DNA of 64,000 nt from a virus: positions 133,396 through 197,395 of IMG/VR virus record IMGVR_UViG_3300027908_000001. The stretch is one strand, 5' to 3'. Below the pieces are notes generated by a model that was not told the DNA's origin, did not search any database, and was given only the letters and a program-made list of their open reading frames with translations. Position numbers and translations under genes: made by a program. Positions 26,403-34,440 of the stretch are shown one piece after another; position 1 is the stretch's first letter, and the number at the start of each line of letters is the position of its first letter.

Positions 26403-27094
26403 GCACCACCGTCTGTCATTGCCGCTATCTTAGCCTGAATTCCACCTGTGGCACTGAGGCGATGTATTCCTGCAAATGTCGCCAGACAAAACGCGTGGTC
26501 AAGCTCCGGCCGGACCAGCGCCAGACTTTCCGCCAATTGATGAGTGAATCCGGAGACATGCACAAGCTCTATCACAAGTATTGCCGGGAAGTAGGGCGGC
26601 TCAAGGAATCTGACCGTACCGGCTATGAGTTCATGGAATGGATGCAGTGTTTCTCAAAGCGCAACCCGGCTGTCCTACGTGTCGGCGTTGACGATGATTG
26701 TCATGCGGGTTCGGATGTCTATCTCATCCCACACGAAAGCCGGTACGAACTATGGGGCGTGACGGTGCTTTATATCCCGCAATGCACCGGTGAGAAGCCT
26801 ATTCGGTTTTTTCTCTATCCGAACCATCTACGCGCGATGATGAAGGCGCTGGAAGTCATGGCGAAAACATGCCGGAGCCATGGCAATCGGACGCTCTCCG
26901 GATGCTGGGAAAATGAATCCAAGCCAAACGCACACGACGGCATACCCAAATCAATCACCTTGAAAAGTGTCCGTGATAACCCATCGAACTGGTCGCCTCC
27001 GAAACCGATTTCCAAGGCCAAGAAGAAAAAACTGGCGGCTCTCCGAAGGCGCATGAAGCGTCAGGCGGCTCAACTGCGAAAGAAAAAATCTTGA
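26399..27094 (+). CDS. Cys-rich early protein with basic tail
   Basis: 231 aa. The N-terminus has several cysteines (CHCRYLSLNSTCG, YSCKCRQ) that could bind zinc, and the C-terminus is a dense basic run (KAKKKKLAALRRRMKRQAAQLRKKKS, in part) typical of nucleic-acid binding. The start at ATGA overlap is preferred to one 12 codons upstream. No family recognised. Confidence 0.55.
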   Translation: MSTTVCHCRYLSLNSTCGTEAMYSCKCRQTKRVVKLRPDQRQTFRQLMSESGDMHKLYHKYCREVGRLKESDRTGYEFMEWMQCFSKRNPAVLRVGVDDDCHAGSDVYLIPHESRYELWGVTVLYIPQCTGEKPIRFFLYPNHLRAMMKALEVMAKTCRSHGNRTLSGCWENESKPNAHDGIPKSITLKSVRDNPSNWSPPKPISKAKKKKLAALRRRMKRQAAQLRKKKS

Positions 27095-27654
27095 ACACGC
27101 CCAAGACCTTCTACATCTCCAACGACATCCGCTGGCTGGATTACAAGGAACATACGGTCATCGGTTTCGCCAATCCATTGCCGGTCGAAGGCGACCTGCT
27201 GGAATCCCACATGGCATCCGGTCGCGTGGCGGTGTTTGAGTTTGAGTTCGTCGTGCCGGGCGAGCCGACAGGTTCATTCCGCGCCGATATGCGCGACCGC
27301 GGGTACAAGGATGCGCTGGTCAAATCACACGCCATTCTCGAAGGCAAAAAGGTGGTCGGTGCCGTCGTTGGAGCCGTGTTCACCAAACGCGTGCATTCGA
27401 GCGAGCACTTCCTAAAAAAACCACCGGCCATCGCCTGCGGTGTCGCCAGCTTGACACAGGTCAAGGGACTCGGAGCCAACACCGTGGAAATCATCGACCT
27501 CGATAATAACAATCGGCGTTACTATGCGAGCATCGCCAAGATTGAAGCCGAAGGCATTCACATGGACCGGGGACACGGTCACCAAATCTTCTTGCCGCTT
27601 GACAAGTGGTCTAGCACCAATCAGAGTCAGCGCACCTTGGACTTGGTAACATGA
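27091..27654 (+). CDS. Unknown early protein, TTG start
   Basis: 187 aa if TTG at 27091 is used; it overlaps the previous TGA. Beta-rich central part (VAVFEFEFVVPGEPTGSFRADM, VVGAVVGAVFTKRVHSSEHF). No recognised motif. An internal ATG at 27211 is the alternative start but would break the overlapping chain of genes. Confidence 0.5.
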   Translation: MNTPKTFYISNDIRWLDYKEHTVIGFANPLPVEGDLLESHMASGRVAVFEFEFVVPGEPTGSFRADMRDRGYKDALVKSHAILEGKKVVGAVVGAVFTKRVHSSEHFLKKPPAIACGVASLTQVKGLGANTVEIIDLDNNNRRYYASIAKIEAEGIHMDRGHGHQIFLPLDKWSSTNQSQRTLDLVT

Positions 27655-28586
27655 GCAATAGGAAATGCAACGATTGCGGCACCCAGCTTCGTGAGGATGA
27701 AGGCTACTGGGCCGAAGGTCGCAAGAAAGATGTATGCAGCGAATGCTACCGAGACATCGTTTCCGATTGCACCATCTGCGGTGATGAAGATGTCATGCCG
27801 AGCGATGTCAGTGATTACATTCTCTGCAAGGCCGAACTCAGCACCACGGCAAGACGGCCGCCGGGCATCTATCTGGTGATTGACCGTCCGTTCCTTTCCA
27901 TCCCCCTTGTTGGCACCGGTTCGCTTCACGCCAGTGACGTGCTCTTTATTGACAAGCTCCCAAAGCGTGACGACCAGTATGACATCAGCGGCCATATCTG
28001 CAAGGCATGCTCCAAGCCATTCGCGCGAACTTACCGGGCCGCCTACGGTGGATTTCACGCGAGCGGTGAATACCGCCGGTACAAGCATCCCAAGATGAGC
28101 GCGCTACGATTCAGCAAGGCTGGCTGGGAATTCATGCGCGATTACACGCGGTCAGTCATCCTTGCCAATCCGGACATGCTGCGCGATTTGGAGTGCGATT
28201 CGGTTGACGAGGACGCCGATGGGCACCATTTGAGTTACGCCAACGCCAATGACTGGAATGAAATCAAGGAACTCTACAAACTTCCAGACCTGCCAACTTA
28301 CTACGAGTGGGTGGCCGTGAATCGAAAAGGCGTGAAAGTGTATCACACCATCCCCGGTAGCTGGTACTGGATGTCTCTGCGGCCAGAGCCCATGTTCCGC
28401 AATGCTGCAGGCCGCTCCAAGGAAACCTTCGGGCCAAGCAGTTTGCCGACCTACGATTCCGGCGGGGTGTATGATTATTGTTCAACGGGACAGTTTTGCA
28501 AACCGGCCATCATTAAGGCCATCGACCAAGGTATTCTAACGCAGCAAGGTATATTCGTGAATGGAAAGGAACTGGTGTGTCATTGA
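27651..28586 (+). CDS. Zinc-finger-type early protein
   Basis: 311 aa. Three Cys pairs in the first 45 residues (CNDCG, CSECY, CTICG) plus CKACSKPF near residue 119 suggest one treble-clef or two zinc sites at the N-terminus. The rest is soluble and rich in Tyr and Trp (YYEWVAVNRKGVKVYHTIPGSWYWMSL). Function unknown; nucleic acid or protein binding is likely. Confidence 0.55.
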   Translation: MSNRKCNDCGTQLREDEGYWAEGRKKDVCSECYRDIVSDCTICGDEDVMPSDVSDYILCKAELSTTARRPPGIYLVIDRPFLSIPLVGTGSLHASDVLFIDKLPKRDDQYDISGHICKACSKPFARTYRAAYGGFHASGEYRRYKHPKMSALRFSKAGWEFMRDYTRSVILANPDMLRDLECDSVDEDADGHHLSYANANDWNEIKELYKLPDLPTYYEWVAVNRKGVKVYHTIPGSWYWMSLRPEPMFRNAAGRSKETFGPSSLPTYDSGGVYDYCSTGQFCKPAIIKAIDQGILTQQGIFVNGKELVCH

Positions 28587-28984
28587 AAACCGTTATCGTC
28601 TACCAATTTGAACCGACAGACCCGCCGCTGGATGCCATCAAGGAGTCCAGCAGCGTGCTCTATCCGTTCATCCAGAACCTCGACAGCTACAAGACTATGA
28701 TGGCCGGTCCGGATGGCGCTGCCATCAAATCCTATCTTCGGATAACCAATGGCGAGACCTTCAAAGAGGAAGATGTACGGGCCGTGGCGGACTTCCTGAA
28801 AGCCCTCGCAGCACGAGCCGTGGCCGATTGCGACCGCCCCGAGATGGCCGACAATCCGTGGAAAGAACGAACCCGAAAGAACGCAGCCGATGCCATACTG
28901 GCCGCCGACAATCTGCTGGCCATGTTTTACGAGCGCGCGCCGAATTTGAAACCTATTGCGACTACGACCAACACGCCCGCCTAA
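28577..28984 (+). CDS. Unknown early protein, GTG start
   Basis: 135 aa from GTG at 28577, overlapping the previous gene by ten bases. Helical, Ala/Asp-rich (FLKALAARAVADCDRPEMADNPWKERTRKNAADAILAADNLLAMF, in part). Followed by a terminator at 28989, so it ends the operon that begins at 25456. Confidence 0.55.
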   Translation: MSLKTVIVYQFEPTDPPLDAIKESSSVLYPFIQNLDSYKTMMAGPDGAAIKSYLRITNGETFKEEDVRAVADFLKALAARAVADCDRPEMADNPWKERTRKNAADAILAADNLLAMFYERAPNLKPIATTTNTPA

Positions 28985-28988
28985 AACC

Positions 28989-29022
28989 GCCTTGATTCAT
29001 TGCCAATTCAGGCTATTTTTTC
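28989..29022 (+). terminator. Intrinsic terminator
   Basis: GCCTTGA and TCAGGC form a short stem, with one bulged T, followed by TATTTTTTCC. Placed 5 nt after the stop codon at 28984 and directly before the next promoter. Confidence 0.65.
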
Positions 29023-29025
29023 CTG

Positions 29026-29054
29026 TTGACATGTTTACCAGAATCTAGTAATGT
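29026..29054 (+). promoter_or_regulatory. Early promoter, diverged operator
   Basis: TTGACA, 17-bp spacer, TAATGT; spacer ends CCAGAATCTAG, a weakened form of the operator. Confidence 0.7.
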
Positions 29055-29063
29055 AGCGGTGTC

Positions 29064-29482
29064 ATGGAAAACAACTCATTCAGCAAGCCCTATCACAAGG
29101 AAGTGTTCTGGCCCAAGGGCAAGTTCGCCGCGCTCCAAGGCCGCACCCTGCCGTTGCGTTACGGCACCCATGCCCTGCGCGCTGCCGTGACCGACCGTTA
29201 CGGCGTGGTCCAATTGCCGAAGGAAATCACCTTTGACGAGGCCAACGAGTTCGAGATGGAACTGGACGGCCCGTGGGTCTCCAAGGTCGTGCTCCGCCAG
29301 CCGTACAACGAGGCATATGACTTGGTGCTGGTCGTCATCCCGTCTATCGGTACTACAACGTGCCGGAGGACTTGTTCAAAGAGTTTCGCAGGGCCGTCAA
29401 TCCGGGAAAGTTCTTCACCATGATGATTAAGGGAAAATTCTCATGGCAGAAATTGCCATCCGAACCCAAGGAGACCAAATGA
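29064..29482 (+). pseudogene. KTSC-domain protein split by a -1 frameshift
   Basis: The frame opened at 29064 ends at 29423 in sequence without meaning (GTTTCRRTCSK). A -1 shift near 29332 continues as HPVYRYYNVPEDLFKEFRRAVNP and GKFFTMMIKGKF, which is the second half of a KTSC domain (YxYxxVPxxxxxxFxxAxxxGxxFxxxIKGxF) and stops at 29482, overlapping the next ATG as neighbours in this operon do. The first half supplies the expected PYNEAYDLVLVV strand. A sequencing or assembly error, a recent mutation or recoding would all explain this; no classic slip site is present. KTSC proteins are often linked to lysyl-tRNA synthetase and short RNA-binding functions. Confidence 0.65.
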
Positions 29483-30048
29483 CCACCGAAAACCTCGACA
29501 TTCCACCGACCAACTACCGAGGATTACTCGGCCTATCGCCCGATGGCGTTCGACCAATGACCCTTGACGAGAGCAAGGTACTGATTTCCCTCACGATGAT
29601 GACCGAGGAAGATGCCGCGCCGATTGAGGCCGAGCTTGCCGAGGACATCGGCTATCAGATACTCAACAAACGGCTGGAATACTATGGCGTCAAAGTCGAA
29701 GTGCGCGCCAAGCTCTGGGTGTCCAGCCTCTGCGACCGGCCCGGCACCGTCGTCATGTGGGCCTACACGCTGATGCTCCTGTCTCGGGTTCATACGCCAG
29801 TCTCGCTCACCGACTTGACCAGTCCAAATACATTCGGGTTTGGCATCCCCACCGAGGAAAGCTATCACGCCCGCTGGGACTCACAGAAGAGGCTTCATGC
29901 GCCACGCGGATTCAACGACAACTGGCTCGATGCCGACGATTTCTGGAAGGAGAGTGCCTCATCACCATCACCCGAACCGCCACCGGTTACACTGGCCGAA
30001 TCAACGGAGCCACCTTCTACGTCACCTGCGCCAACGGCAAGCACGTAG
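29479..30048 (+). CDS. Unknown early protein
   Basis: 189 aa, MTTENLDIPPTNYRGLLGLSPDGVRPMTLDESKVL; start fixed by overlap with the stop of the shifted KTSC frame. The first 155 residues are well-composed soluble sequence; the final 32 are an odd Ser/Pro/Thr run (SPSPEPPPVTLAESTEPPS) which shares its DNA with another plausible frame. The real C-terminus may therefore be near residue 155. Confidence 0.55.
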   Translation: MTTENLDIPPTNYRGLLGLSPDGVRPMTLDESKVLISLTMMTEEDAAPIEAELAEDIGYQILNKRLEYYGVKVEVRAKLWVSSLCDRPGTVVMWAYTLMLLSRVHTPVSLTDLTSPNTFGFGIPTEESYHARWDSQKRLHAPRGFNDNWLDADDFWKESASSPSPEPPPVTLAESTEPPSTSPAPTAST

Positions 30049-30164
30049 TCGAAGGCAAGCCCGGTCATTACCTGAACGCGGGCGAAGCAGCCCAGATACT
30101 CCGCGAGGTGCGCAAACGCGAGACCGAGCCGCTCCTGAATCAGAAGGAAGACACTAAGGCATGA
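29961..30164 (+). CDS. Small protein with unclear start
   Basis: Frame encodes ITITRTATGYTGRINGATFYV, then NGKHVVEGKPGHYLNAGEAAQIL, and ends DTKA, overlapping the next gene by four bases. It looks more protein-like than the competing frame of the previous gene. AAGGAG lies 8 nt before the ATC at 29961 but no ATG, GTG or TTG is in frame, so the start is either non-standard or the two genes are joined by an undetected frame error. Confidence 0.35.
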   Translation: MTITRTATGYTGRINGATFYVTCANGKHVVEGKPGHYLNAGEAAQILREVRKRETEPLLNQKEDTKA

Positions 30165-30331
30165 GCATCGATATCCAGAACGAAGTGGAACGCTGGGACC
30201 TGTCAATTCTGCACGCCTTGAGGATTCCTTCGCACCTTTTGGAACGCGAACACTCATCCGTGAGACTGGCAACCGAATCTGCCGAACGATTTCAGGAACG
30301 TTTCTGGCGGGCACGAAAGGCGCTTGAATGA
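30161..30331 (+). CDS. Small helical protein
   Basis: 56 aa, MSIDIQNEVERWDLSILHALRIP and ending RFWRARKALE. Amphipathic helices; ATG overlaps upstream and its stop overlaps the lytic enzyme gene (ATGA). Not recognised. Confidence 0.5.
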   Translation: MSIDIQNEVERWDLSILHALRIPSHLLEREHSSVRLATESAERFQERFWRARKALE

Positions 30332-30822
30332 ATAGCATGAAAGGAATATCAATTATGACAATCGCCGCAACGTTCATCGCCACCAACGTACTGGCGGCGC
30401 GTCGCCAGTATTCCACGACCGAACTCCGCATCATGGCCGCTGGTGTCATCGCCACCAACGGCAATCCCGAATCCATCCCGCCATCGGTGCTGGCCGGATT
30501 CGCCCTTGTCGAAAGCTCCGGCATCAATTGCGGTCCCTATCCGGACGGAAACACAAAGGCATTTGGGTTATTCGGCTTCCACCTGAGTCGCTGGCTGGAG
30601 TGTGGGGGACTGCCCGAAGAATGGGGGCGAGCCACCGAGATGCGGCAGATGGAAGTGATGTATGTCGCCCTGCAGCGCTACGCGGCTGCCGCCCGTCGTC
30701 ATCATTCCACCGAACGGATACGCTTCGCCGCCAACGCGCACCACTACGGGCACGGGTCGGATTTCAATACTGAGTACGCCAAGAAGATAGAGGCCGCCAT
30801 CGAACGCGCGCAGGCCGATTAA
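30328..30822 (+). CDS. Exported lytic transglycosylase-like protein
   Basis: 164 aa. N-terminal signal-like segment GISIMTIAATFIATNVLAA then RRQYSTTELRIMAAGV. GFALVESSGIN (about 52-62) has the Glu-Ser-Ser-Gly arrangement of SLT-type muramidases, followed by AFGLFGFH and a C-terminal NAHHYGHG that takes the place of the usual AYNxG segment. Predicted to cleave peptidoglycan in the periplasm. Unusual in being placed at the end of an early operon, not beside the late genes; a role in entry or lysis cannot be decided. Confidence 0.65.
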   Translation: MNSMKGISIMTIAATFIATNVLAARRQYSTTELRIMAAGVIATNGNPESIPPSVLAGFALVESSGINCGPYPDGNTKAFGLFGFHLSRWLECGGLPEEWGRATEMRQMEVMYVALQRYAAAARRHHSTERIRFAANAHHYGHGSDFNTEYAKKIEAAIERAQAD

Positions 30823-30830
30823 GCCGCCTT

Positions 30831-31856
30831 TTACTTGGCGCTCGCGCTCCTCGGGGGTCGCAACATCGGCACCAGCCCTAGATTCTCGCCGAACAGGGCT
30901 TTCAACACATCCTGTTTGACATTGAGCGGGTAGAACGGCCACTCGTCCCGCATGAGTTTCCGCATCCGTTTGACGGCCAGTACCTCGACCTGTCGAATCC
31001 GTTCACGGGTCAGACCGAGAATGGTGGCTATCTCCGATAATTCGTGCGGCTCGATGCCATTCAACCCGAACCGCAGCCGGAGCACTATGCGGTATTGCTC
31101 CGGCAACTTGGCGATGCATTCTTCCATCCACTCGACTTTCAACTTGGCGTCGACGACCTCGCTAACGGGCGCGGCATCTTCATCGGCGAAGTAGTCCCCC
31201 ATTGTCTCCAGCTTGCCATCGCCCGGAAGGCGTTTGTCCAAAGGTAATGGCGGCTTGTTCAAGGCCAGTAAACGTTCCAGCCGCTCCACAGACATGCCGG
31301 TTTCTACGGAGAGTTCATCGACGGTCGGTTGACGGCCCAACGAGTCAGCCAGCTTGGTGCGGACCCTATTGACCCGACCGAGCCGACCGGCCACCTTGAC
31401 CGTCAGGCGCACGCACCGGGCGTTGCCGCTCATGTAAATCTTGATGTTCTTGCGTATCCACCAACCGGCATACGTGGAAAACTTAGCGACACGCCCCAAC
31501 TCGAACCGGTCGACGGCCTCCATGAGCCCGAGGTTTCCTTCCTGTATCAGGTCCAACACGGATACGCCGCAGTTCTCGAAGTCTCGGGCAATCGTCACGA
31601 CCAGCCGGAGGTTCCGCTCAATCATCTCGCGTTTGGCCGCTCGACTGCCGTGACACATCTTTTCCGCCAGCGCCAGTTCTTCGGCATCCGTGAGGCGCGG
31701 GAATTTACCGATGTGATTCAGGTAGGCTTCGAGGGTGTCCGCGACAAAGACAGCGGGATGAACCGGGGTCTCGACCGGTTCATCCCGAACTTCGTTTGTC
31801 TTTACTACACCGTTCGGTGCTGTACTACGGCACCCACGGTTCTTACTTTTCCCCAC
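30831..31856 (-). CDS. Phage-encoded sigma-70 family factor
   Basis: 341 aa. The GTG at 31856 is chosen because AAGGAGG lies 5 nt upstream; the longer frame to 32147 runs into the TnpB region. Region 1.2 (DTLEAYLNHIGKFPRLTDAEELALAEKM, in part), region 2 (ERNLRLVVTIARDF, SVLDLIQEGNLGLMEAVDRFE), region 3 and region 4 (LPEQYRIVLRLRFGL, TRERIRQVEVLAVKRMRKLM) are all present. Region 2.4 reads YAGWWIRKNIKIYM where housekeeping factors have WWIRQAITRAIAD, so -10 recognition should differ while -35 recognition looks canonical. Candidate activator of the late promoter class. Confidence 0.9.
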   Translation of the reverse strand: MGKSKNRGCRSTAPNGVVKTNEVRDEPVETPVHPAVFVADTLEAYLNHIGKFPRLTDAEELALAEKMCHGSRAAKREMIERNLRLVVTIARDFENCGVSVLDLIQEGNLGLMEAVDRFELGRVAKFSTYAGWWIRKNIKIYMSGNARCVRLTVKVAGRLGRVNRVRTKLADSLGRQPTVDELSVETGMSVERLERLLALNKPPLPLDKRLPGDGKLETMGDYFADEDAAPVSEVVDAKLKVEWMEECIAKLPEQYRIVLRLRFGLNGIEPHELSEIATILGLTRERIRQVEVLAVKRMRKLMRDEWPFYPLNVKQDVLKALFGENLGLVPMLRPPRSASAK

Positions 31857-31925
31857 CCAACCCTCCTTGTGATTGCAAGGTAGCGAGCGCAATAAATCGA
31901 TGCAACAAAAAACGCACGTCGCGAG

Positions 31926-31960
31926 CGATTTATTTGCAGACGCCGAAACATCTTGACCGG
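31926..31960 (+). repeat. Left copy of imperfect direct repeat flanking TnpB
   Basis: Matches 33218-33248 with small gaps: both read CGATTTATT, GC(A/G)GACG, GAAA, TCTTGAC(C/T)GG in order. The right copy includes the end of the DUF1353 gene. Confidence 0.55.
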
Positions 31961-31987
31961 TTAGGTCCGTAGCGCCAATATGTACAC

Positions 31988-33184
31988 ATGAAATCTGTTC
32001 GGCGCATGAAAATAAAGCTCGGCGGAAACGGCAGATTTGATGAAGTCGTAATATCATATTTGGCAGCCGCAAACTGGCTTTCAGCCATCGTGTTTGAATC
32101 CAAAGAGATGAATCCCAACAGACTGCAACGAGCGCATTACGCAACAATTCGCAGAAATTTTGGTTTAATGGCCCAGCTTACCTGCTCCGTCATCAGTCAA
32201 GTGGCATCCATATATAAAAGCGGCAAGGCACTCGGAAGGTGGAAGAAGGCAAAATTCCAAAAACCAACGTTTCCGATTAGGTATGGAGGAAAAGGGAAGG
32301 ATTTTTCAAGAAAAGGAAACGGCATCCGAATCTGGAAGCAATTCATTCCTATGCAACATCCACATATTCCGGAAGCCGGATGGAAGGGTTCAATCCTAAA
32401 ACGAGTAGGCAAAATCTGGTACCTCCTGCTCGCCTATGAAGTCGATATTCCCGACCACAAAACCACCGGCAGCATCATTGGAGTGGACTTCGGAATCAAT
32501 CGGCTCATGGTCGCGACCAACTCGGCGAACTCCAACACTTTCTATTTCAAGGGCGGGATGCTCAATCATCGTCGCTGTTGTATCCGCCAAACCCGCAGTG
32601 CCGTCCAAGCCGTTGGCTCCCGGTCCAGCCGTCGTTTGCTCAAGCGACTCTCTGGCCACGAGGCTGCCGTAACGGGACATCTGTTGCATGTCGCATCCAA
32701 AGCCTTGGTTCGGTACGCGGTCGAAAACGGAGCGCAGCGTATCGTCCTTGAAGACCTGACGAACATACGAGACCGTTCGCTCAAAAGAGGGAAAGACCAC
32801 CGTTCTAAAATAGGCCGTTGGCCGTTCTGGGACGGGCAATTCAAGATTGCCTACAAGGCACAGGCCGTAGGCATTGACAGCGAGAAGGTCAGCCCGCGCA
32901 ATACAAGCTGTGGCTGTCCTAGATGTGGTCATGTCTCGGCGTCGAACCGGAGAGGCTTGCGCTTCGCCTGTGTGAAGTGCGGCTACCGGGGCGATGCGGA
33001 CCGTGTAGCATCGGAAAATATCCGGCTGCGGTCAGTCGTGGCGGCGCAACGCGCTTCTACGACGGGGAATCATAATCTCCCTGAAAGCTCGGAACCGTCT
33101 GAGATTGGTTCTGGACATATCAATTCAAGACTGTCCGGTGCTGATGTAGGTTCACGGCTAAAACCTGTCAGTATCGGCGGGTAG
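31988..33184 (+). CDS. tnpB: TnpB RNA-guided endonuclease, IS605 family
   Basis: 398 aa. RuvC-like catalytic residues are present in IIGVDFGINRLMVAT (Asp), RIVLEDLTNIR (Glu) and GDADRVASENIRL (Asp), and the zinc ribbon CGCPRCG...CVKCGYRG lies between the last two. Known TnpB proteins cut DNA with a guide RNA from the element's right end and favour retention of the element. The N-terminal part is shorter and more divergent than in the second TnpB of this window. Composition is similar to the phage, so the insertion is not very recent or came from another phage. Confidence 0.85.
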   Translation: MKSVRRMKIKLGGNGRFDEVVISYLAAANWLSAIVFESKEMNPNRLQRAHYATIRRNFGLMAQLTCSVISQVASIYKSGKALGRWKKAKFQKPTFPIRYGGKGKDFSRKGNGIRIWKQFIPMQHPHIPEAGWKGSILKRVGKIWYLLLAYEVDIPDHKTTGSIIGVDFGINRLMVATNSANSNTFYFKGGMLNHRRCCIRQTRSAVQAVGSRSSRRLLKRLSGHEAAVTGHLLHVASKALVRYAVENGAQRIVLEDLTNIRDRSLKRGKDHRSKIGRWPFWDGQFKIAYKAQAVGIDSEKVSPRNTSCGCPRCGHVSASNRRGLRFACVKCGYRGDADRVASENIRLRSVVAAQRASTTGNHNLPESSEPSEIGSGHINSRLSGADVGSRLKPVSIGG

Positions 33185-33217
33185 ATTATTCCCATCTCCT
33201 TGTGTAAACAACGGAGT

Positions 33218-33248
33218 CGATTTATTGCGGACGAGAAATCTTGACTGG
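33218..33248 (+). repeat. Right copy of imperfect direct repeat flanking TnpB
   Basis: See the left copy at 31926. This copy encodes, on the minus strand, the last residues (PVKISRPQ and stop) of the DUF1353 gene, so it is probably the original and the left one derived. Confidence 0.55.
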
Positions 33249-33776
33249 AAATCCGCGGCGCATGCCCTTTTTTAGACGACGGCCGTCCTGCAGCCATGCG
33301 AAGTATCCGCCGAGCATCACGCCGCCGAATATGACGATGCGCTCCCACCTTGCGGTGTTGGTAATCTTCATCGCGCGCCAGAGCACCATGTTGGCCGTCC
33401 AGAACGACGTGGTCTGCGAAGCGAACAATGCGTCGTGTATGATTGCAGCCGGTCCGTAACGGCCCCATGGCCTTAAATCGCTGGCAATCCAGATAACCCA
33501 GACCCCGAACGCGGCCAGCAGATGACCACTCCAATGGAATCGAGATGCGATATGCGCAAGAACCATGATGGTCATGCCGATGCGGTTCAGGGCCGGTATG
33601 CTGGCGAAATCCGTCACCAGCCCGGCCGGTGCCGTGTAGAGTGTGCCGTCCCCGTCACAGAACGTGAAATCGGTGATGAGTTGCCAGTGAACGCCGTCAG
33701 GATACGGCTTGAGATTGAGTTCGCCGACGAATTGAAGCGGTGTCATGAAATTGTCCACGGTCTGAAGTGCGGTCAT
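33222..33776 (-). CDS. DUF1353-family protein with membrane segments
   Basis: 184 aa. APAGLVTDFASIPALNRIG (about 47-65) and GRYGPAAIIHDALF (about 104-117) are the two conserved blocks of DUF1353, common in phages and of unknown function. Between them is a hydrophobic stretch (SGHLLAAFGVWVIWIASDL) and a further one follows (IVIFGGVMLGGYFAWL), so the protein is likely membrane-bound, as is a related group found near phage lysis genes. Confidence 0.7.
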   Translation of the reverse strand: MTALQTVDNFMTPLQFVGELNLKPYPDGVHWQLITDFTFCDGDGTLYTAPAGLVTDFASIPALNRIGMTIMVLAHIASRFHWSGHLLAAFGVWVIWIASDLRPWGRYGPAAIIHDALFASQTTSFWTANMVLWRAMKITNTARWERIVIFGGVMLGGYFAWLQDGRRLKKGMRRGFPVKISRPQ

Positions 33777-33937
33777 CCGTGGCTCTTGGTCATGGACACC
33801 AACGGCAGTCCACTATCCCGACCTAGCAGCGCGGTGACAACCACCTGCAAGCACTCCGCACAACACTTGCAACCGGCATCCACCGATGCGTTGGGATGGC
33901 AATCGATAAAAACAACTGCTTGGGGCTGGCGGTCCAA
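33773..33937 (-). CDS. Small Cys-rich protein
   Basis: 54 aa from TTG at 33937 (or 57 from TTG at 33946): AVVFIDCHPNASVDAGCKCCAECLQVV and ending SMTKSHG. The stop overlaps the DUF1353 start (ATGA). Four cysteines within 12 residues suggest metal binding. Start codon is uncertain. Confidence 0.45.
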   Translation of the reverse strand: MDRQPQAVVFIDCHPNASVDAGCKCCAECLQVVVTALLGRDSGLPLVSMTKSHG

Positions 33938-33994
33938 CTTACCCAACCCCAAACAGGACTATCCGCGCGGTATTACCCGCTTCGGAATTCAAAA

Positions 33995-34413
33995 TGGTGG
34001 AGACGGTGGGAGTTGAACCCACGTCCATTGCGTATTCCGCTGACCATTTACATGCTTATCCGAGCTTTTGCTTGACCGTGTCCGCGCTCGACGTGCGGCG
34101 TTACCACGGCTGCATCCCTGACTGGTTTATCGGCCCTGTGGAACCCGGGATGGACCCCACTCGCTCATCCTGCTATCGTCGTTCGCATCCCGTAGCAGGC
34201 GTCCGGGAGAGAACGGCTTGGTGCTTAGACCAAGACGGCGTCGGCATCGACGTAACCGTGGGTCGCGAGGACCGCATCGGCTTCGGCAACACTCATCGCC
34301 ATGTCATCAGTGCTGTTAGCAGTTGATGTTGTGTGACGTTTTTTACGTGGACTCGCCACCACCACGGCATGCAGGTTTCACAGTCAACACTATGTCGATT
34401 CCGTTTCGCCCCC
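33995..34413 (-). ncRNA. ssrA: tmRNA (trans-translation RNA)
   Basis: 419 nt. The 5' end GGGGGCGAAACGGAATCGACA and the 3' end with GGGTTCAACTCCCACC and encoded CCA form a 7-bp acceptor stem (two G-U pairs). The D-like arm, CCACGTAAAAAAC pre-tag segment and the resume codon GCU-AAC follow the E. coli layout (GUC GCA AAC). The frame opens ANSTDDMAMS and closes DADAVLV with UAA in the loop of helix 5 (CTTGGT/ACCAAG). The tag is 31 residues and lacks the terminal LAA of bacterial tags. Alanine-specific acceptor G3-U70 is present. Confidence 0.93.
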
Positions 34414-34440
34414 ATCAAAGAACAAAAAATCCTGCGCATT

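Larger units (their letters stand above)
31926..33248 (+). mobile_element. TnpB-only element of IS200/IS605 type
   Basis: One intact tnpB gene with no tnpA, bounded by a pair of ~31-35 bp imperfect direct repeats. True transposon ends are not certain; the repeats may mark the duplication of the target rather than ends. Inserted between the sigma factor and the DUF1353 gene. Confidence 0.5.

Noticed and set aside
31988-32147. Upstream extension of the sigma factor gene to 32147
   Set aside because: The extension lacks sigma-like sequence and overlaps tnpB; the GTG with AAGGAGG at 31856 is far better.
33522-34016. Plus-strand frames over the DUF1353 gene and tmRNA
   Set aside because: They are antisense shadows of the DUF1353 gene and the tmRNA.
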